DNA of 64,000 bases from Microbulbifer sp. VAAF005. Lineage in GTDB: Bacteria; Pseudomonadota; Gammaproteobacteria; Pseudomonadales; Cellvibrionaceae. The notes beneath the pieces are model-generated. The model was given only the letters and a program-made list of their open reading frames with translations. It had not been told where the DNA came from and made no database searches. The stretch is from assembly GCF_030012985.1 (NCBI RefSeq), contig NZ_CP120233.1, positions 4,955,001 to 5,019,000 of the forward strand. The letters are read 5' to 3'. Shown here piece after piece: positions 19,271 to 28,550 of the stretch. A program made the translations under genes and the position numbers. How positions within the stretch are numbered: the stretch's first letter is position 1; each line of letters starts with the position of its first letter.

Positions 19271-19914
19271 TAAAATTATATCAAGCGGATGTTATCGCTC
19301 TTGTGGAATTGGGGCAGCCCTTGAGCTTTTCCAATTCAGCCCCAAAGACAAATGTTAAGTCAATTAAGTATCAGAGAAACGGCAATATTGCACACCCAAA
19401 GATTAGTGTAAGGGGTACCTGGGCACTCCAGGGTAAAGTCATTGGCCTATAGGTACTGCGGTGGACATATATAAGTAATTTTGCGGGGTTCCCACCTTTG
19501 TCAACAGGATTGTCGGATTATGAACCTTGTTTGGTGGGTGCATGGGATTGTGGTCGAAGATCAACCTATTAACACCGAAGATATCTGGACAGGTTATGAT
19601 TGCATGTTCATAAGCTGGCTGCCCTCTCTAGCTTAGGCTAGGCCAATCGAACTGGCGGAAGGGCTCAAAAGCCTTTCCGTTGATCGCTATGATCTTTATT
19701 ACACTATCTCTGAAACCAGTCTGATCTGGGTGAGAGCCCTCAAGGGCAACCGGGACAGCACCGCTATAATTCTGAGGCCGTAAGTATCAATGATTAGTTT
19801 AACTGTCTAAATCTGACTTCGTGTGAGGTAATATTTCAGATCTTCTCTTAAATTAGCCTTGAGTGCGATTACACTTCATTACCTGTAGTTGATATCTGAA
19901 CTTCGGGGGGAATA
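19271..19914. other. decayed interval with a toxin-like scrap
   Basis: Contains CACACCCAAAGATTAG (19391 on), the flank motif of the transposase relics. At 19652-19783, in frame +, LAEGLKSLSVDRYDLYYTI ... VRALKGNRD resembles the C-terminal half of a RelE/ParE-type toxin, with a stop just upstream and no partner. No intact gene. Confidence 0.4.
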
Positions 19915-20613
19915 ATGATGCTCGTTGGTTTTTTTGTGAAATTGATATTTATTTTCTTAGGGGAACGCATGTCAGTGCTAAGGTCAGGAGAGACTGTTAT
20001 AGCTTCAGAAACGGATGTTCGATCTGGAACTATAGGGTATGGTGGAGTCAATGATGCATTCGATTTATATCTGGTGAAGTTGGCTAGTGGAAATTATTTA
20101 CTTATAGTTTTTATGAAGATCCAGTTCTTCTTTGAGGATGGAGAAGGTGGTAAGTGGAGTTCATCAGAAAAGTCACTTTTTGTTAGTCGGTGGAAGCTTG
20201 CTATACAGAACAAGTGGGGTGGAAGAATACTTAAATATCTGACATCTGGAAAAGCTATTGGTATAGATTTTAGGTTTGAGACGCAAATAGGTGGCTGGAT
20301 GTTGGATCACTGGGAAATAACCGTAGAAAAGGTTAGCAAGTTTGCTGTAAGTAGTGTTAATCCTGTAATGGGAACCGTTGCACTGGATAGTCAAGACTTG
20401 AAGCTTGTAAGGAAGTCGGGTGGTCAACGGCAGCGTGGTGCAGTCCATGAGTTTGGTCACATGCTTGGCCTTGAAGATGAATATCATAAATCAAGTAAGC
20501 ATAATGGGGACTATAGATCTGTTATGAATAGTGGCGAAACAGTACTTAAAAGGCATGACAGTACTCATATGAAATGGTTAGAAAGTAAATTAGCGAATCA
20601 TGGTATTTCATAG
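19915..20613 (+). CDS. zincin-like metallopeptidase domain protein
   Basis: 232 residues. AVHEFGHMLGLEDEY (about residues 175-189) is a zincin signature with two His and a Glu, followed by YRSVMNSG, a plausible Met-turn. This HEFGHxLGLxDEY plus MNxG pattern is typical of predicted zincin toxins at the C-terminus of secreted effectors (established for the motif; the role here is inference). Alternative start at MSVLRSG (19969). Its TAG overlaps the GTG start of the next lipoprotein gene, so the two are coupled, as in an effector-immunity pair. Confidence 0.7.
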   Translation: MMLVGFFVKLIFIFLGERMSVLRSGETVIASETDVRSGTIGYGGVNDAFDLYLVKLASGNYLLIVFMKIQFFFEDGEGGKWSSSEKSLFVSRWKLAIQNKWGGRILKYLTSGKAIGIDFRFETQIGGWMLDHWEITVEKVSKFAVSSVNPVMGTVALDSQDLKLVRKSGGQRQRGAVHEFGHMLGLEDEYHKSSKHNGDYRSVMNSGETVLKRHDSTHMKWLESKLANHGIS

Positions 20614-20963
20614 TGCTTAAAAATTTATGCTTAATATTATTGGTTTTTAGCCTGGTATCCTGCGGCAGGGGAGATAGTATGGGTGATATAAAAGTCCTAG
20701 CATCAAAGGTCGTTTCGAGCTCTACGGCCCAGGAGGAAGAGCGAGCTTTAGAGAGTGTGTGGGAATATGTTTATAAAAATAGAATTTACGTTGAGATATT
20801 ATCAGTGGATTCTGAAGGGGGTAAAGCTGATATCAATAATCTTGAAGGTTTGAGTGGAGTGGTTAAAGTTCAAGCTATATTTTCAAAGGGTGATCAGTCT
20901 TTTACTTTAGAGTGGGAGCCGCATGAGTTAGATAATGTGTTTATCCTATATAGAGAAAAATAG
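20613..20963 (+). CDS. lipoprotein coupled to the zincin-like gene
   Basis: 116 residues with signal and lipobox MLKNLCLILLVFSLVSC; the mature part is acidic and likely periplasmic. GTG start overlapping the preceding stop codon. A periplasmic lipoprotein next to a toxin-like peptidase would fit an immunity role, but no family is recognised. Confidence 0.65.
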   Translation: MLKNLCLILLVFSLVSCGRGDSMGDIKVLASKVVSSSTAQEEERALESVWEYVYKNRIYVEILSVDSEGGKADINNLEGLSGVVKVQAIFSKGDQSFTLEWEPHELDNVFILYREK

Positions 20964-21427
20964 GTGGATTGATCTGATCTCGTAGATAGAAAATTCTTTT
21001 GCGATCGTCTTATGGTGTCAATTGTTTGGTCGAGACTGGGGCGCGAGAGAAGAGTATTTTTTACAGCTTTTGAGTTAGTGGGTGTCCGAGATGGCAATTC
21101 TGGACACTCAATGATCACGATTGAGAACATTTATCAATTGAAAAGCATTTAGGTGAAGAACCTGACTTCCATACTAGTTGGTGAACTTTCAGAGGTTTGG
21201 CGTTAAAACAGGCGGTATGCTAGTCCTGATAGCCGCTTATCGGGTCAATTAGCAAGAGATTGCGCAAAGAGCTGCACAGCGAGCTAGCCGGTCCAGGTGA
21301 ATAGGCTGAATTTAGCAGGAGGTGGGAAGCAGAAAACGCTGGCAATCGCGTAACCCGTTCATCCAGCATTTGTTTTTCTGTGCACAGACTTGGCGCACCA
21401 CTTCCGCTGAGCCCACTAATCGCTTAA
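20964..21427. other. interval before repeat unit 2
   Basis: No gene. A GAGTTAGTGGGTGTCC near 21073 and a TCTGGACACTC near 21103 resemble the ends of the transposase-relic family. Confidence 0.4.
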
Positions 21428-21451
21428 GTGGCTTTCAAAGTTGAGGTAGAG

Positions 21452-21832
21452 CTAGTGCTTTGGAGAGATGCCCAGCTGTTTTCGGGTAGGTGGTGCATCC
21501 GCTCCAATGGCCCCGCGCCTTTTAGGGGGCAGCTGTCGGCCACTCCAATTTACCAGCTCTAAATAGTGGTCTACATCTGAAAAGGCAAGCCTTTGGGCAT
21601 ATTCCGGCGCCGCCCCGCCAGCCAGCGGTAAAAGATTTGTGGTTTGCTCACCTGAGATTGCAGTATGAATGCGTTGCTGGATTGAAGTGTAATCGAATTC
21701 CCCTGGAGCTTTAGCTATGCCAGAACAGACAAGGTTGAGGTCCACGTAACTGATAGAGCTAAGCCTAAAATCTAAAACGACCTTACCAGCGGCTACTTGT
21801 ACGGTTGGTTTTAACCCAAAATAACCAAGCAA
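21452..21832 (-). pseudogene. RAYT/Y1-type transposase C-terminal relic, copy E
   Basis: The minus strand retains the order FDYTSIQQRIHTAISGEQT ... LLPLAGG ... DHYLELVNWSG, the middle and C-terminal part of the transposase, but lacks the catalytic N-terminus. It marks the left edge of unit 2. Confidence 0.65.
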
Positions 21833-22323
21833 TAGCGCTAATGTGGGGAGTTGACTTGCAAGATGGTAACTTCACGCCGAACTCAATATTTATCCCTACA
21901 ATAGAATCCCGTTCATCTTGTATTTAACCAAGGGATGCGGCTACAAGCATAAAACTAATGAGCCATTTAAATCATTAGTGAACTTTCACAATCCACGATT
22001 TTGCCTTTAGTTAACTATATGAATAAGAGTATTACTCTTTAATCTTTTCAGAAAATCATGGGGTAAATTCCAATGTGAACTGAATTCTCCAATGGTTGAC
22101 TGAGGCTTCCTTAGTCAAAAATGTATAAAAATATAGGCGCGAAAATAATCTTATTGGAATTTATTCAGTTTGTTTAAATCTCAAAGCTGCGTAAAATCGA
22201 TAGATATTTCTGGTATTTTGGCCGTAATTGAGCGAGCCAATTAAAAACGCTTCAGAAGTTTAAATAGTATTGAAAGCTTCGAGAGAGTCGAGAATTTTCT
22301 AAAAGACCCATCCCCTCAAAGGA

Positions 22324-22400
22324 GAACGGTAGCGTGAAGTAAGAGTAAGTAAAAGGCGCTGACCCAAGGTGCTAGGAACACCCGGGGCCAGCTGACCAAA
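22324..22400 (+). promoter_or_regulatory. GGA-loop hairpin, second copy
   Basis: Identical GGTG-CTAGGAA-CACC core with flanking GCTG/CAGC pairing, as at 13924-13964, ending 22 bases before the intron boundary. Confidence 0.5.
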
Positions 22401-22461
22401 TTGATATTCTACCTATCAAAAGTCGAGTAGACCAAAGGAACTTCCCCTTCGACCTCTCACA

Positions 22462-22495
22462 GAACCGTACGTGAACCTCTCAATTCATACGGCTC
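22462..22495 (-). ncRNA. group II intron domain V
   Basis: A 34-base hairpin, GAGCCGTATG at the 5' side and CGTACGGTTC at the 3' side on the minus strand, with the canonical catalytic pairing and bulge layout. Confidence 0.9.
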
Positions 22496-22502
22496 TTCGT
22501 AT

Positions 22503-23801
22503 TCAGCACATTTTCAATCTTCCCATTCTCCAGTGTGCAAACAAGCCGCGCATTTGTTGACGAACTTTTCCAATAAAGGCCCAACTTTTGAAACAGCTTC
22601 GCTTCAGATGCTTAAACTTCTTCCTGGCCCAACGCATCAGCGTTTGGTCAAGATACTTCTGAAGTCGATAAACACCATATCTCCGCCCAAAGTGACCATA
22701 GTAGTTCAGCCAACCCTGTATTGCGGGATTAAGTACTTTTGCCATTTCAGATAGTGATCGATCCACCCAGTTTATTACTCGCCATTGCCTGACCTTATCC
22801 TTAATCCTCTTGAAGGCCTTAGGGCTCATTGAAGGACTAAATGCGGTGAAGATCTGTCCTTGGCGATTCCTTGCTTTTCTGGGACCAAATCGAAAGCCCA
22901 GAAAGTCAAAGTGGATCACTGGGTGGGAGTCTTTACGATTACTGTTCTTGCAATAGACCTTGCGCGTTTTCTCTGGATGAGCCTCAAGCCCGCAGGTAGT
23001 CAAGCGTGCTTTTAGAGCCGCCAGTAAGCGATCCGCCTCTCGAGGATTACGACAATGGTAAACAGCATCATCCGCGTAACGCTCAAAAGGAATATCTCTG
23101 TGCGTTCTCACCATCCAGGCGTCCAGCGCGTAGTGCAAAAACAAGTTTGCCAGTAGAGGGCTGATTACACCCCCTTGTGGAGTACCTTGTGTTCGCTCTT
23201 CAAGCTGTCCGTCCCGATGTTGTACTGGAGCCGTTAACCAGCGCTGTACATAGAGCCTGACCCACTGATGATTATTATGTTTATCTAATGCCTTCAGCAG
23301 GAGTTCGTGATTAATATTGTCAAAGAAACCCTTGATATCTAAATCAACTACCCAGATTCTATCCCAGCATCGTTGTCGAGCTCGGCGCACTGCGTCTATA
23401 GCAGATTTGCCTGGCCGATAGCCGTAGGAGTCAGGGTGAAATACCTTCTCCAATTCTGGCTCCAGCAGTTGCTTAGCCACCATTTGCGCAATGCGATCTT
23501 CGATTGTGGGGATACCCAGTGGTCGCAGGCTGCCATCGAGTTTCGGAATATCCACTCGTTTGACGGCTGATGGAAAATAGCTGCCAGATGACATCCGATT
23601 CCATAGCTTGTACAGGTTTTTGGCGAGATTCGATTCATATTGCTCTATCGTTATCTCATCAATCCCCGCTCCGCCGCCATTGGCCTTGATCTGCTTCCAC
23701 GCTTCCCAAACCGCTCGCTTGGGAATATTGAATGGCTTTGCGCTAATCGTTAATTCCTCCCCATCTGGGTTGATTACACGGTTAGTCGCCGAATACGACA
23801 A
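22503..23801 (-). CDS. ltrA-like: group II intron reverse transcriptase/maturase
   Basis: 432 residues. RT blocks are visible in order: RPLGIPTIEDRIAQ, DSYGYRPGKSAIDA, VVDLDIKGFFDNI, GTPQGGVISPLLANL, and the catalytic FERYADDAVY; then LGF and a C-terminal maturase (GIIM) domain with WLNYYGHF. No HNH endonuclease domain follows, so retrohoming would use nicked or replicating DNA targets. It assists splicing and reverse transcription of its own intron. It is encoded in domain IV on the minus strand, opposite to the array genes. Confidence 0.95.
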   Translation of the reverse strand: MSYSATNRVINPDGEELTISAKPFNIPKRAVWEAWKQIKANGGGAGIDEITIEQYESNLAKNLYKLWNRMSSGSYFPSAVKRVDIPKLDGSLRPLGIPTIEDRIAQMVAKQLLEPELEKVFHPDSYGYRPGKSAIDAVRRARQRCWDRIWVVDLDIKGFFDNINHELLLKALDKHNNHQWVRLYVQRWLTAPVQHRDGQLEERTQGTPQGGVISPLLANLFLHYALDAWMVRTHRDIPFERYADDAVYHCRNPREADRLLAALKARLTTCGLEAHPEKTRKVYCKNSNRKDSHPVIHFDFLGFRFGPRKARNRQGQIFTAFSPSMSPKAFKRIKDKVRQWRVINWVDRSLSEMAKVLNPAIQGWLNYYGHFGRRYGVYRLQKYLDQTLMRWARKKFKHLKRSCFKSWAFIGKVRQQMRGLFAHWRMGRLKMC

Positions 23802-24518
23802 CCCCTTCGCTCCACGTCCATTACAGCCGCTTCTCCACTACTACGGGTTGTTCCGCCCCTGTGACCAGTCTTGGTACTCAACGTCTTGCAGGGCCTCTAC
23901 TTGACGCTCTTCCTTAACACCTGGACGACAGGTTCTCCTGTTCCACCCAAAAGCCTGTTGTGTGTTCACGCCACCTCTATGCCGGATGCCACTCGGTCGG
24001 TAAACAGGTAACCTCCAAGCTTATCCCCGCACTTAGCCAGTGCACGGGTTTTGACATCATCTTGGTAATACGCTTTCGACACCTCATCAGTGGTTCATTT
24101 GCATTCGTCTCTACACAACATACCTGACGTATCTCGTACGCCTTTTCCTCAAGCGCTTCTAACCAAAGCTCTTTACTCCGATCACCTTGAGGGGGTTTGT
24201 TATCACTTCCTGCAAAGCGATAACGGAGGGCCGACCTCCATCTCCTGGATAGCACGTATTTTTTTTTTTATTTATAAAAAAAAAATACTCAGGACGCACT
24301 GGCTATATGGATAATACGCTAGAAACCCGCTCGTCTTCAATAAAGTGGAGTACATTCAGCGGCTTGGGGCCTGTTCCCAAGCTCTGGAAGCCTAGCGCCC
24401 GTCTTTTCCTCTTCTCTGCCTACCGCCCCCGCGCACCACCCCACATTTCCTCCAAACGTTAAACCCAAGCTTTCCCACCCCGGAAGCGCCCAAACTTTGA
24501 CCATCGAAGGAAATAAGT

Positions 24519-24698
24519 ATGTTGATCTTAAAGCGACGGACAGGTGAACTTCTAAGGATTGGAGCAAATGTCTCAGTCACAGTGCTGGAGGTGAAAGGTA
24601 ATCAAGTGAAGATAGGCATAAGCGCACCCAAATCACTCCCCATCTACCGTGAAGAAATCTATGTGCGGATCAAAAAGCAGCAGAGAGCAAAGGCCTGA
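24519..24698 (+). CDS. csrA: CsrA-family RNA-binding regulator, copy 2
   Basis: 59 residues, identical to copy 1 except His-to-Tyr in the HREEI motif (here YREEI) and a C-terminal Asn-to-Lys change. The GAAGGA ribosome binding site and upstream sequence are conserved. Its leader region is split from the GGA hairpin by the group II intron, so expression from any promoter upstream of the intron would require read-through across an antisense-oriented element. Both copies being open supports recent or selected function. Confidence 0.92.
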   Translation: MLILKRRTGELLRIGANVSVTVLEVKGNQVKIGISAPKSLPIYREEIYVRIKKQQRAKA

Positions 24699-24699
24699 A

Positions 24700-25794
24700 T
24701 ATCCTAAAAAGGGTAGGGCAACTTAAGGCACCCAGTAATTAAAAGATGGGATTCCAAGTAGAATCATTGCGCCTCTGTTCGGTAGGGGATATACGCGCTC
24801 TGATTCGAATGCCTCTTGGATCCCAAAGGTGATTAGGTAGCGAACTCGGAGTGGCCATGCTGAAGTCTTGGAGGTGTTTAACAAGCAGACCCTCTTATCC
24901 GACAGGAAGAGAGGGTAGGCAAGCCTTGCCAGCGCCATAAGACGTGTACTCAATGCTTGGCTTGCTATACACAGACCCTCCAGATGAATGTTGACGAGCC
25001 CACCAGTTGTTTAAAGCGGCTTTCGGCGTTGTGCTAAAGCTAGAGCCCACGGCTGCCAAGATATCTAGCCTCATAGTGATGGAGGAATATTTCCGTCAGT
25101 GCTCCCTAGCTCTTGTGCGCCGAGTCAGCGATCAATCCAGCTGCCAGCAATGGAGGTTCCACTTTTGACGGAATCTGTGCTTCCCTTCATGCTTTCCCGA
25201 GCCTGTAGTCAGCCCCCCAGATTCGTTGTTGCCACGTATAAGGGTGGTAGCAGCGGAGAACCTGTTGACGCCGGGTGACAAAAATTAGGAGATCAATAAA
25301 GTAGGGGTAGAAAGGTGAGTGGAGGTACTGTATATCGACCTGTACTTACAAGAAAGTGAAGCTTGGGCTTACAGGTGGGGAGGAGGTCGCGCCTGATGAT
25401 ATGGAGTACACCGTGCGCAAGCGCCTGCGAGTGATGGGGCTGATTTTAGGGTATAAGTGGTAGGCTAGACATAACTCTCAGATCGTCGGTTTGTGGTTAT
25501 ATAGATAGGTTTTGACTGAAAAGTATACAGTTGTGCACTCTACAACAAAATCAGCAGCAGCTGCTCCTATTTCTAGGTGAAACTCCGTAACTCATTGATA
25601 CTTAAAGGGTTCCAAAAATGATATAAAGCAGAGAATATACAGAATTATAAAGACGCTGCTTGGTATTTATTCTTGCATATTTGCGCCAAGTTACGATAAT
25701 TCATTGATTTTATGAGCTTTTTTGAGTCCCCAAAGGAAGTGAGGCATAGAAATATAAAGCAGGGTGATATAAAGAAGCTTCTTTTGAATTAACT
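24700..25794. other. decayed tail of repeat unit 2
   Basis: Homologous to 14388-15522, with stops in every short frame that is open there. No gene called. Confidence 0.55.
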
Positions 25795-25811
25795 GTTAAG
25801 TCATAGTAGAA

Positions 25812-26345
25812 ATGAGATACGTGGAATCAAGTTATTGGAGATTAACGGTGCTAGTACTGTCGGTTACGGCAGTTCTGATTTTTTTCCGATTTCATATTTT
25901 TATCACGGTAACTCCATTCGAATGCTGGAGTTTTGAGGAAGTATGGGATTACCGCCCGGATCCATTGAATCCTTTTTGGATGTATACGATAGTTTTCCTG
26001 TTGCTTGCTATCTGGTCACTTTTGGAGTTGGTACTTGGTATAGTTGCAAAATCCCAGCGATTTGTTCCTTTTTTCTCGCTCGTTTTAATGATATCTGTTT
26101 TCTTTGGGCATATGCATTTTTGGCAATCATTCCAAGTTATGCGTGGAGAACAAGAGTTTAGTTACTTTACTCTCAAGCTGGTTCACTTTAAGAAAATTGG
26201 GCCAGAGGTTAGGCTTTCAGGTTTCCCTCCGAGCTGGCAGGAGTATGTGATCGAAAATAGGTGCGCTAAAGGTTTGGCAATTTCAAACATGTCAGATCAA
26301 GAGCGGAAAGAGCTTCATAGCAAGTACTTGAAGCTCTGGCAGTAG
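25812..26345 (+). CDS. cassette: membrane protein
   Basis: 177 residues with hydrophobic segments at about 10-32, 53-76 and 81-105, then a soluble C-terminal tail rich in charged residues. It begins 17 bases after the GTTAAGT box of repeat unit 2. Function unknown. Confidence 0.7.
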   Translation: MRYVESSYWRLTVLVLSVTAVLIFFRFHIFITVTPFECWSFEEVWDYRPDPLNPFWMYTIVFLLLAIWSLLELVLGIVAKSQRFVPFFSLVLMISVFFGHMHFWQSFQVMRGEQEFSYFTLKLVHFKKIGPEVRLSGFPPSWQEYVIENRCAKGLAISNMSDQERKELHSKYLKLWQ

Positions 26346-26347
26346 GG

Positions 26348-26446
26348 ATTTAACAAGTTGCTGAAGTACACTCCGGTCGCAAAGATCGCGGCCTCCGTGG
26401 GACAACCTACACTGCGTTTCGGTTGCCCCTTAGCAAAGCGCTAAGT
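26348..26446 (+). repeat. attC site, right box abutting IS
   Basis: ATTTAAC begins the site; its far end reads GCAAAGCGCTAA where the sister site at 30277-30360 has GCAAAGCGTTAAAG. The IS4-family element starts at this mutated right box. Confidence 0.65.
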
Positions 26447-27910
26447 TTTATACACAAGTTTTTCCGGTTTTATTATGTAAATCAATAAGTTACAGTTTGA
26501 CCTGGCATGAATTACAGATTTGATTGGATAATTATGCAGGACTGGGTCATGGACGAAATAAAAAATCAGGTTATGGATGATACACGCTTGAATAAGCGCC
26601 TGTCTAATATTCTCAGTAATTTAAGTTCCGACCCAAAGAATAGTATTCCCTGCGCAAACAAAACTTGGGCAGAAACGTTTGCGGCTTATCGCTTTATCGA
26701 AAATGATAAAGTCAACTTTGACTCTATTATGAGCGGCCATAAATCAGCAACTCTTGAGAGAATCAAAGCGCAGCCCGTTGTTCTTATTCCTCAAGATACT
26801 ACCTTTTTAAATTTTGCCACTGACCTAGAAAGTAAAGAGATGGGAACTCTTCGACGGAAAGAGACCAATCAGCAACTTTTGCACACCTCAATCGCTATAA
26901 CGCCATCAAGGGTTAACTTGGGTGTTGTTGAGGGTAGTATGTGGCAGAGAGACAAGGTGTCAAGCTCTAATTCTCGCTATACCAAGTCGACAAAGGATAA
27001 GGAGAGTCGACGCTGGCTAGACCATTACGAAACGGCTTGTCAGATACAGGAGCGCTGCCCTGAAAGCACAATTGTGAGTATTGCTGATAGAGAGGGTGAT
27101 ATTCATGAGTGGTTTCAACGGGCTGAAGATCAAAGTGAACAGCGGCGGGCGAGCTATATCGTTCGAGCTAAGGCCAATCGCACTTTAGAGCTCGATGGAG
27201 AAGAAACAGTTTTGCTTTGGGATCATATGAATGAGCAGAAATCTGTTGGTCTATACACGGTAGATATTCCCAAACGGAATGGAGAACCTGGAAGAAAAGC
27301 CAAAGTCAGTGTATCCACTACTGAGATACGGCTACTTGGGAAAGGAAAATCTAAACGACCACTTTCTCTCTATGCTGTATTGGCTAAAGAATTAAACCCA
27401 CCAGAGGGTGAAAAAGGCATTGAGTGGATGCTGTTAACTGATCTTCCAGTTGAAGACTTTAAGCAGGCAAGAGTTATCATTGAGTGGTATCGAAGCCGGT
27501 GGGAAATTGAAACCTATTTTCGGGTAGTAAAAGGCGGATGCCAGATAGAAAGTAATCGTTTTAGAGCAGAGCAGCGAATGTTGAATTGTATTGCGATCTA
27601 TATGATTATTGGATGGCGACTACATTCGATAACTACACAAGCAAGAAGTCTTCCTGATGAACCATGTACGAGTGCTTACTCTGAAAAAGAATGGCGCATG
27701 GTATGGATGATGCGAGATAAAAGTTCCCCACCGAATATACCTCCAAGCATAAGAGATATAACGCGTATGTTGGCAGGCCTAGGGGGATTTCTAGGACGTA
27801 AAGGTGATGGCGAACCAGGGGTTAAAACTGTTTGGCAGGGATATACCAAACTGCTCCATTATATTGAAGCAGCAGAGGCTTTAAATGGGCTTAAATGATG
27901 TGTATAAAAC
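26445..27910 (+). mobile_element. IS4-family insertion sequence
   Basis: 1,466 bp bounded by the inverted repeats GTTTTATACACA (26445-26456) and its complement (27899-27910), containing one transposase gene. No target duplication is evident (left flank GCGCTAA, right flank ATAGTGC), which suggests rearrangement after insertion. Confidence 0.88.
26507..27898 (+). CDS. IS4-family transposase
   Basis: 463 residues of the Tn5/IS50-like branch. The N-terminal DNA-binding domain (TRLNKRLSNILSNLSSDP, then CANKTWAETFAAYRFIEND) is followed by a DDE catalytic core: Asp in IPQDTTFLNF, Asp in SIADREGDIH, and Glu in the YREK signature YRSRWEIETYFRVVK. The frame is intact, so the element could be active. 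Start MNYRFDW; a later MQDWVMDE is an alternative. Confidence 0.93.
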   Translation: MNYRFDWIIMQDWVMDEIKNQVMDDTRLNKRLSNILSNLSSDPKNSIPCANKTWAETFAAYRFIENDKVNFDSIMSGHKSATLERIKAQPVVLIPQDTTFLNFATDLESKEMGTLRRKETNQQLLHTSIAITPSRVNLGVVEGSMWQRDKVSSSNSRYTKSTKDKESRRWLDHYETACQIQERCPESTIVSIADREGDIHEWFQRAEDQSEQRRASYIVRAKANRTLELDGEETVLLWDHMNEQKSVGLYTVDIPKRNGEPGRKAKVSVSTTEIRLLGKGKSKRPLSLYAVLAKELNPPEGEKGIEWMLLTDLPVEDFKQARVIIEWYRSRWEIETYFRVVKGGCQIESNRFRAEQRMLNCIAIYMIIGWRLHSITTQARSLPDEPCTSAYSEKEWRMVWMMRDKSSPPNIPPSIRDITRMLAGLGGFLGRKGDGEPGVKTVWQGYTKLLHYIEAAEALNGLK

Positions 27911-27941
27911 ATAGTGCAGGCGTTATGTGTCGTAGAGATAT

Positions 27942-28160
27942 ATGGGAATATTTGAAGTATTCATGATCGTTTTCATTCCAGCTGGCACTCTGTTGTTGAA
28001 TGCCTGGCGGAAGAATATGAACGGTACAAAAAGGTGGCCGCAACTTGCATACCTATTTGTATCATTGGCGATGGCTGGTTCGCCTTTGATTTATGTACGC
28101 AGCATAGCGCCAAACCACACGGCACTTGCGGTTGTATTAGCTGGAGTAGCGTTTTTTTGA
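27942..28160 (+). CDS. cassette: small membrane protein
   Basis: 72 residues, two to three hydrophobic segments. It starts 31 bases past the IS; GGCGTTATGTG just upstream is probably the remainder of an attC right box. Unknown function. Confidence 0.55.
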   Translation: MGIFEVFMIVFIPAGTLLLNAWRKNMNGTKRWPQLAYLFVSLAMAGSPLIYVRSIAPNHTALAVVLAGVAFF

Positions 28161-28190
28161 TTCGCAATAGTTGGGGGGCGTAGTGCAAAC

Positions 28191-28282
28191 ACATAACAAG
28201 TTTGTCAACGATCGCCCTTCGGGCTGGACAGCATTAAGCGCTGCTTCGCAGCAAAGCTACCCGTTACAAAGGCGTAAAGGCA
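28191..28282 (+). repeat. attC site
   Basis: ACATAAC left box, internal CGATCGCCCTTCGGGCTGG, and a right box shortened to GCGTAAAGG (one T fewer than GCGTTAAAGG). It closely resembles the site at 30643-30732. Confidence 0.75.
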
Positions 28283-28289
28283 AGTAAAC

Positions 28290-28544
28290 ATGTACAAAGG
28301 CTTGTGCCATATATGTGATCGTCAGATTCAGAACACTGGATTTGATAAGTGTATGTATTGTGGTGCTGAGCTTTTAGAGAATCAGAAATTTACAGAGTCT
28401 GAGAAATCTGTAATCGAAGATAAGCGAAAAGTTGTAGAGAAAGAATTGCGGCAGAAGAAAGCAGCGCAAACAAGAGTGCCATCGTCAACTGATGGTTTTG
28501 GTGGTGGCATAGATTTTGGTTTCGGTGACTCAGGCTGCGATTAG
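28290..28544 (+). CDS. cassette: zinc-ribbon protein with Gly-rich tail
   Basis: 84 residues: an N-terminal zinc ribbon (CHIC ... CMYC, about residues 6-23), a charged helix (EKSVIEDKRKVVEKELRQKK), and a Gly/Asp-rich tail ending GFGDSGCD. Such layouts occur in small integron proteins; function unknown. Confidence 0.7.
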   Translation: MYKGLCHICDRQIQNTGFDKCMYCGAELLENQKFTESEKSVIEDKRKVVEKELRQKKAAQTRVPSSTDGFGGGIDFGFGDSGCD

Positions 28545-28550
28545 TTGAGG

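Larger units (their letters stand above)
22422..24299 (-). mobile_element. group II intron (1,878 bp), exact ends defined
   Basis: Read on the minus strand, the intron starts GTGCG (24299 downwards) and ends CTACTCGAC (22422). Both ends are proven by comparison with unit 1: there ATCAAAA joins TGGCTATATGG directly, here the intron lies exactly between them. Domain V (22462-22495, GAGCCGTATG ... GTACGGTTC) lies just after the reverse-transcriptase stop. A perfect A/T hairpin (24256-24287) lies close to the 5' end. The intron retains its reverse transcriptase and may be active. Confidence 0.93.
21428..25799 (+). repeat. csrA-bearing repeat unit, copy 2 (with intron)
   Basis: Same content and order as 13030-15527, interrupted by the group II intron at 22422-24299; without it the length is the same 2.49 kb. 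The right end is TTAACTGTTAAGT, again an attC-like box (25795), followed directly by a cassette gene. Confidence 0.75.

Noticed and set aside
19177..19452. 91-codon plus-strand frame
   Set aside because: Its first part overlaps, out of frame, the better C-terminal half of the frameshifted lipoprotein gene, and its end contains a transposase-relic flank word.
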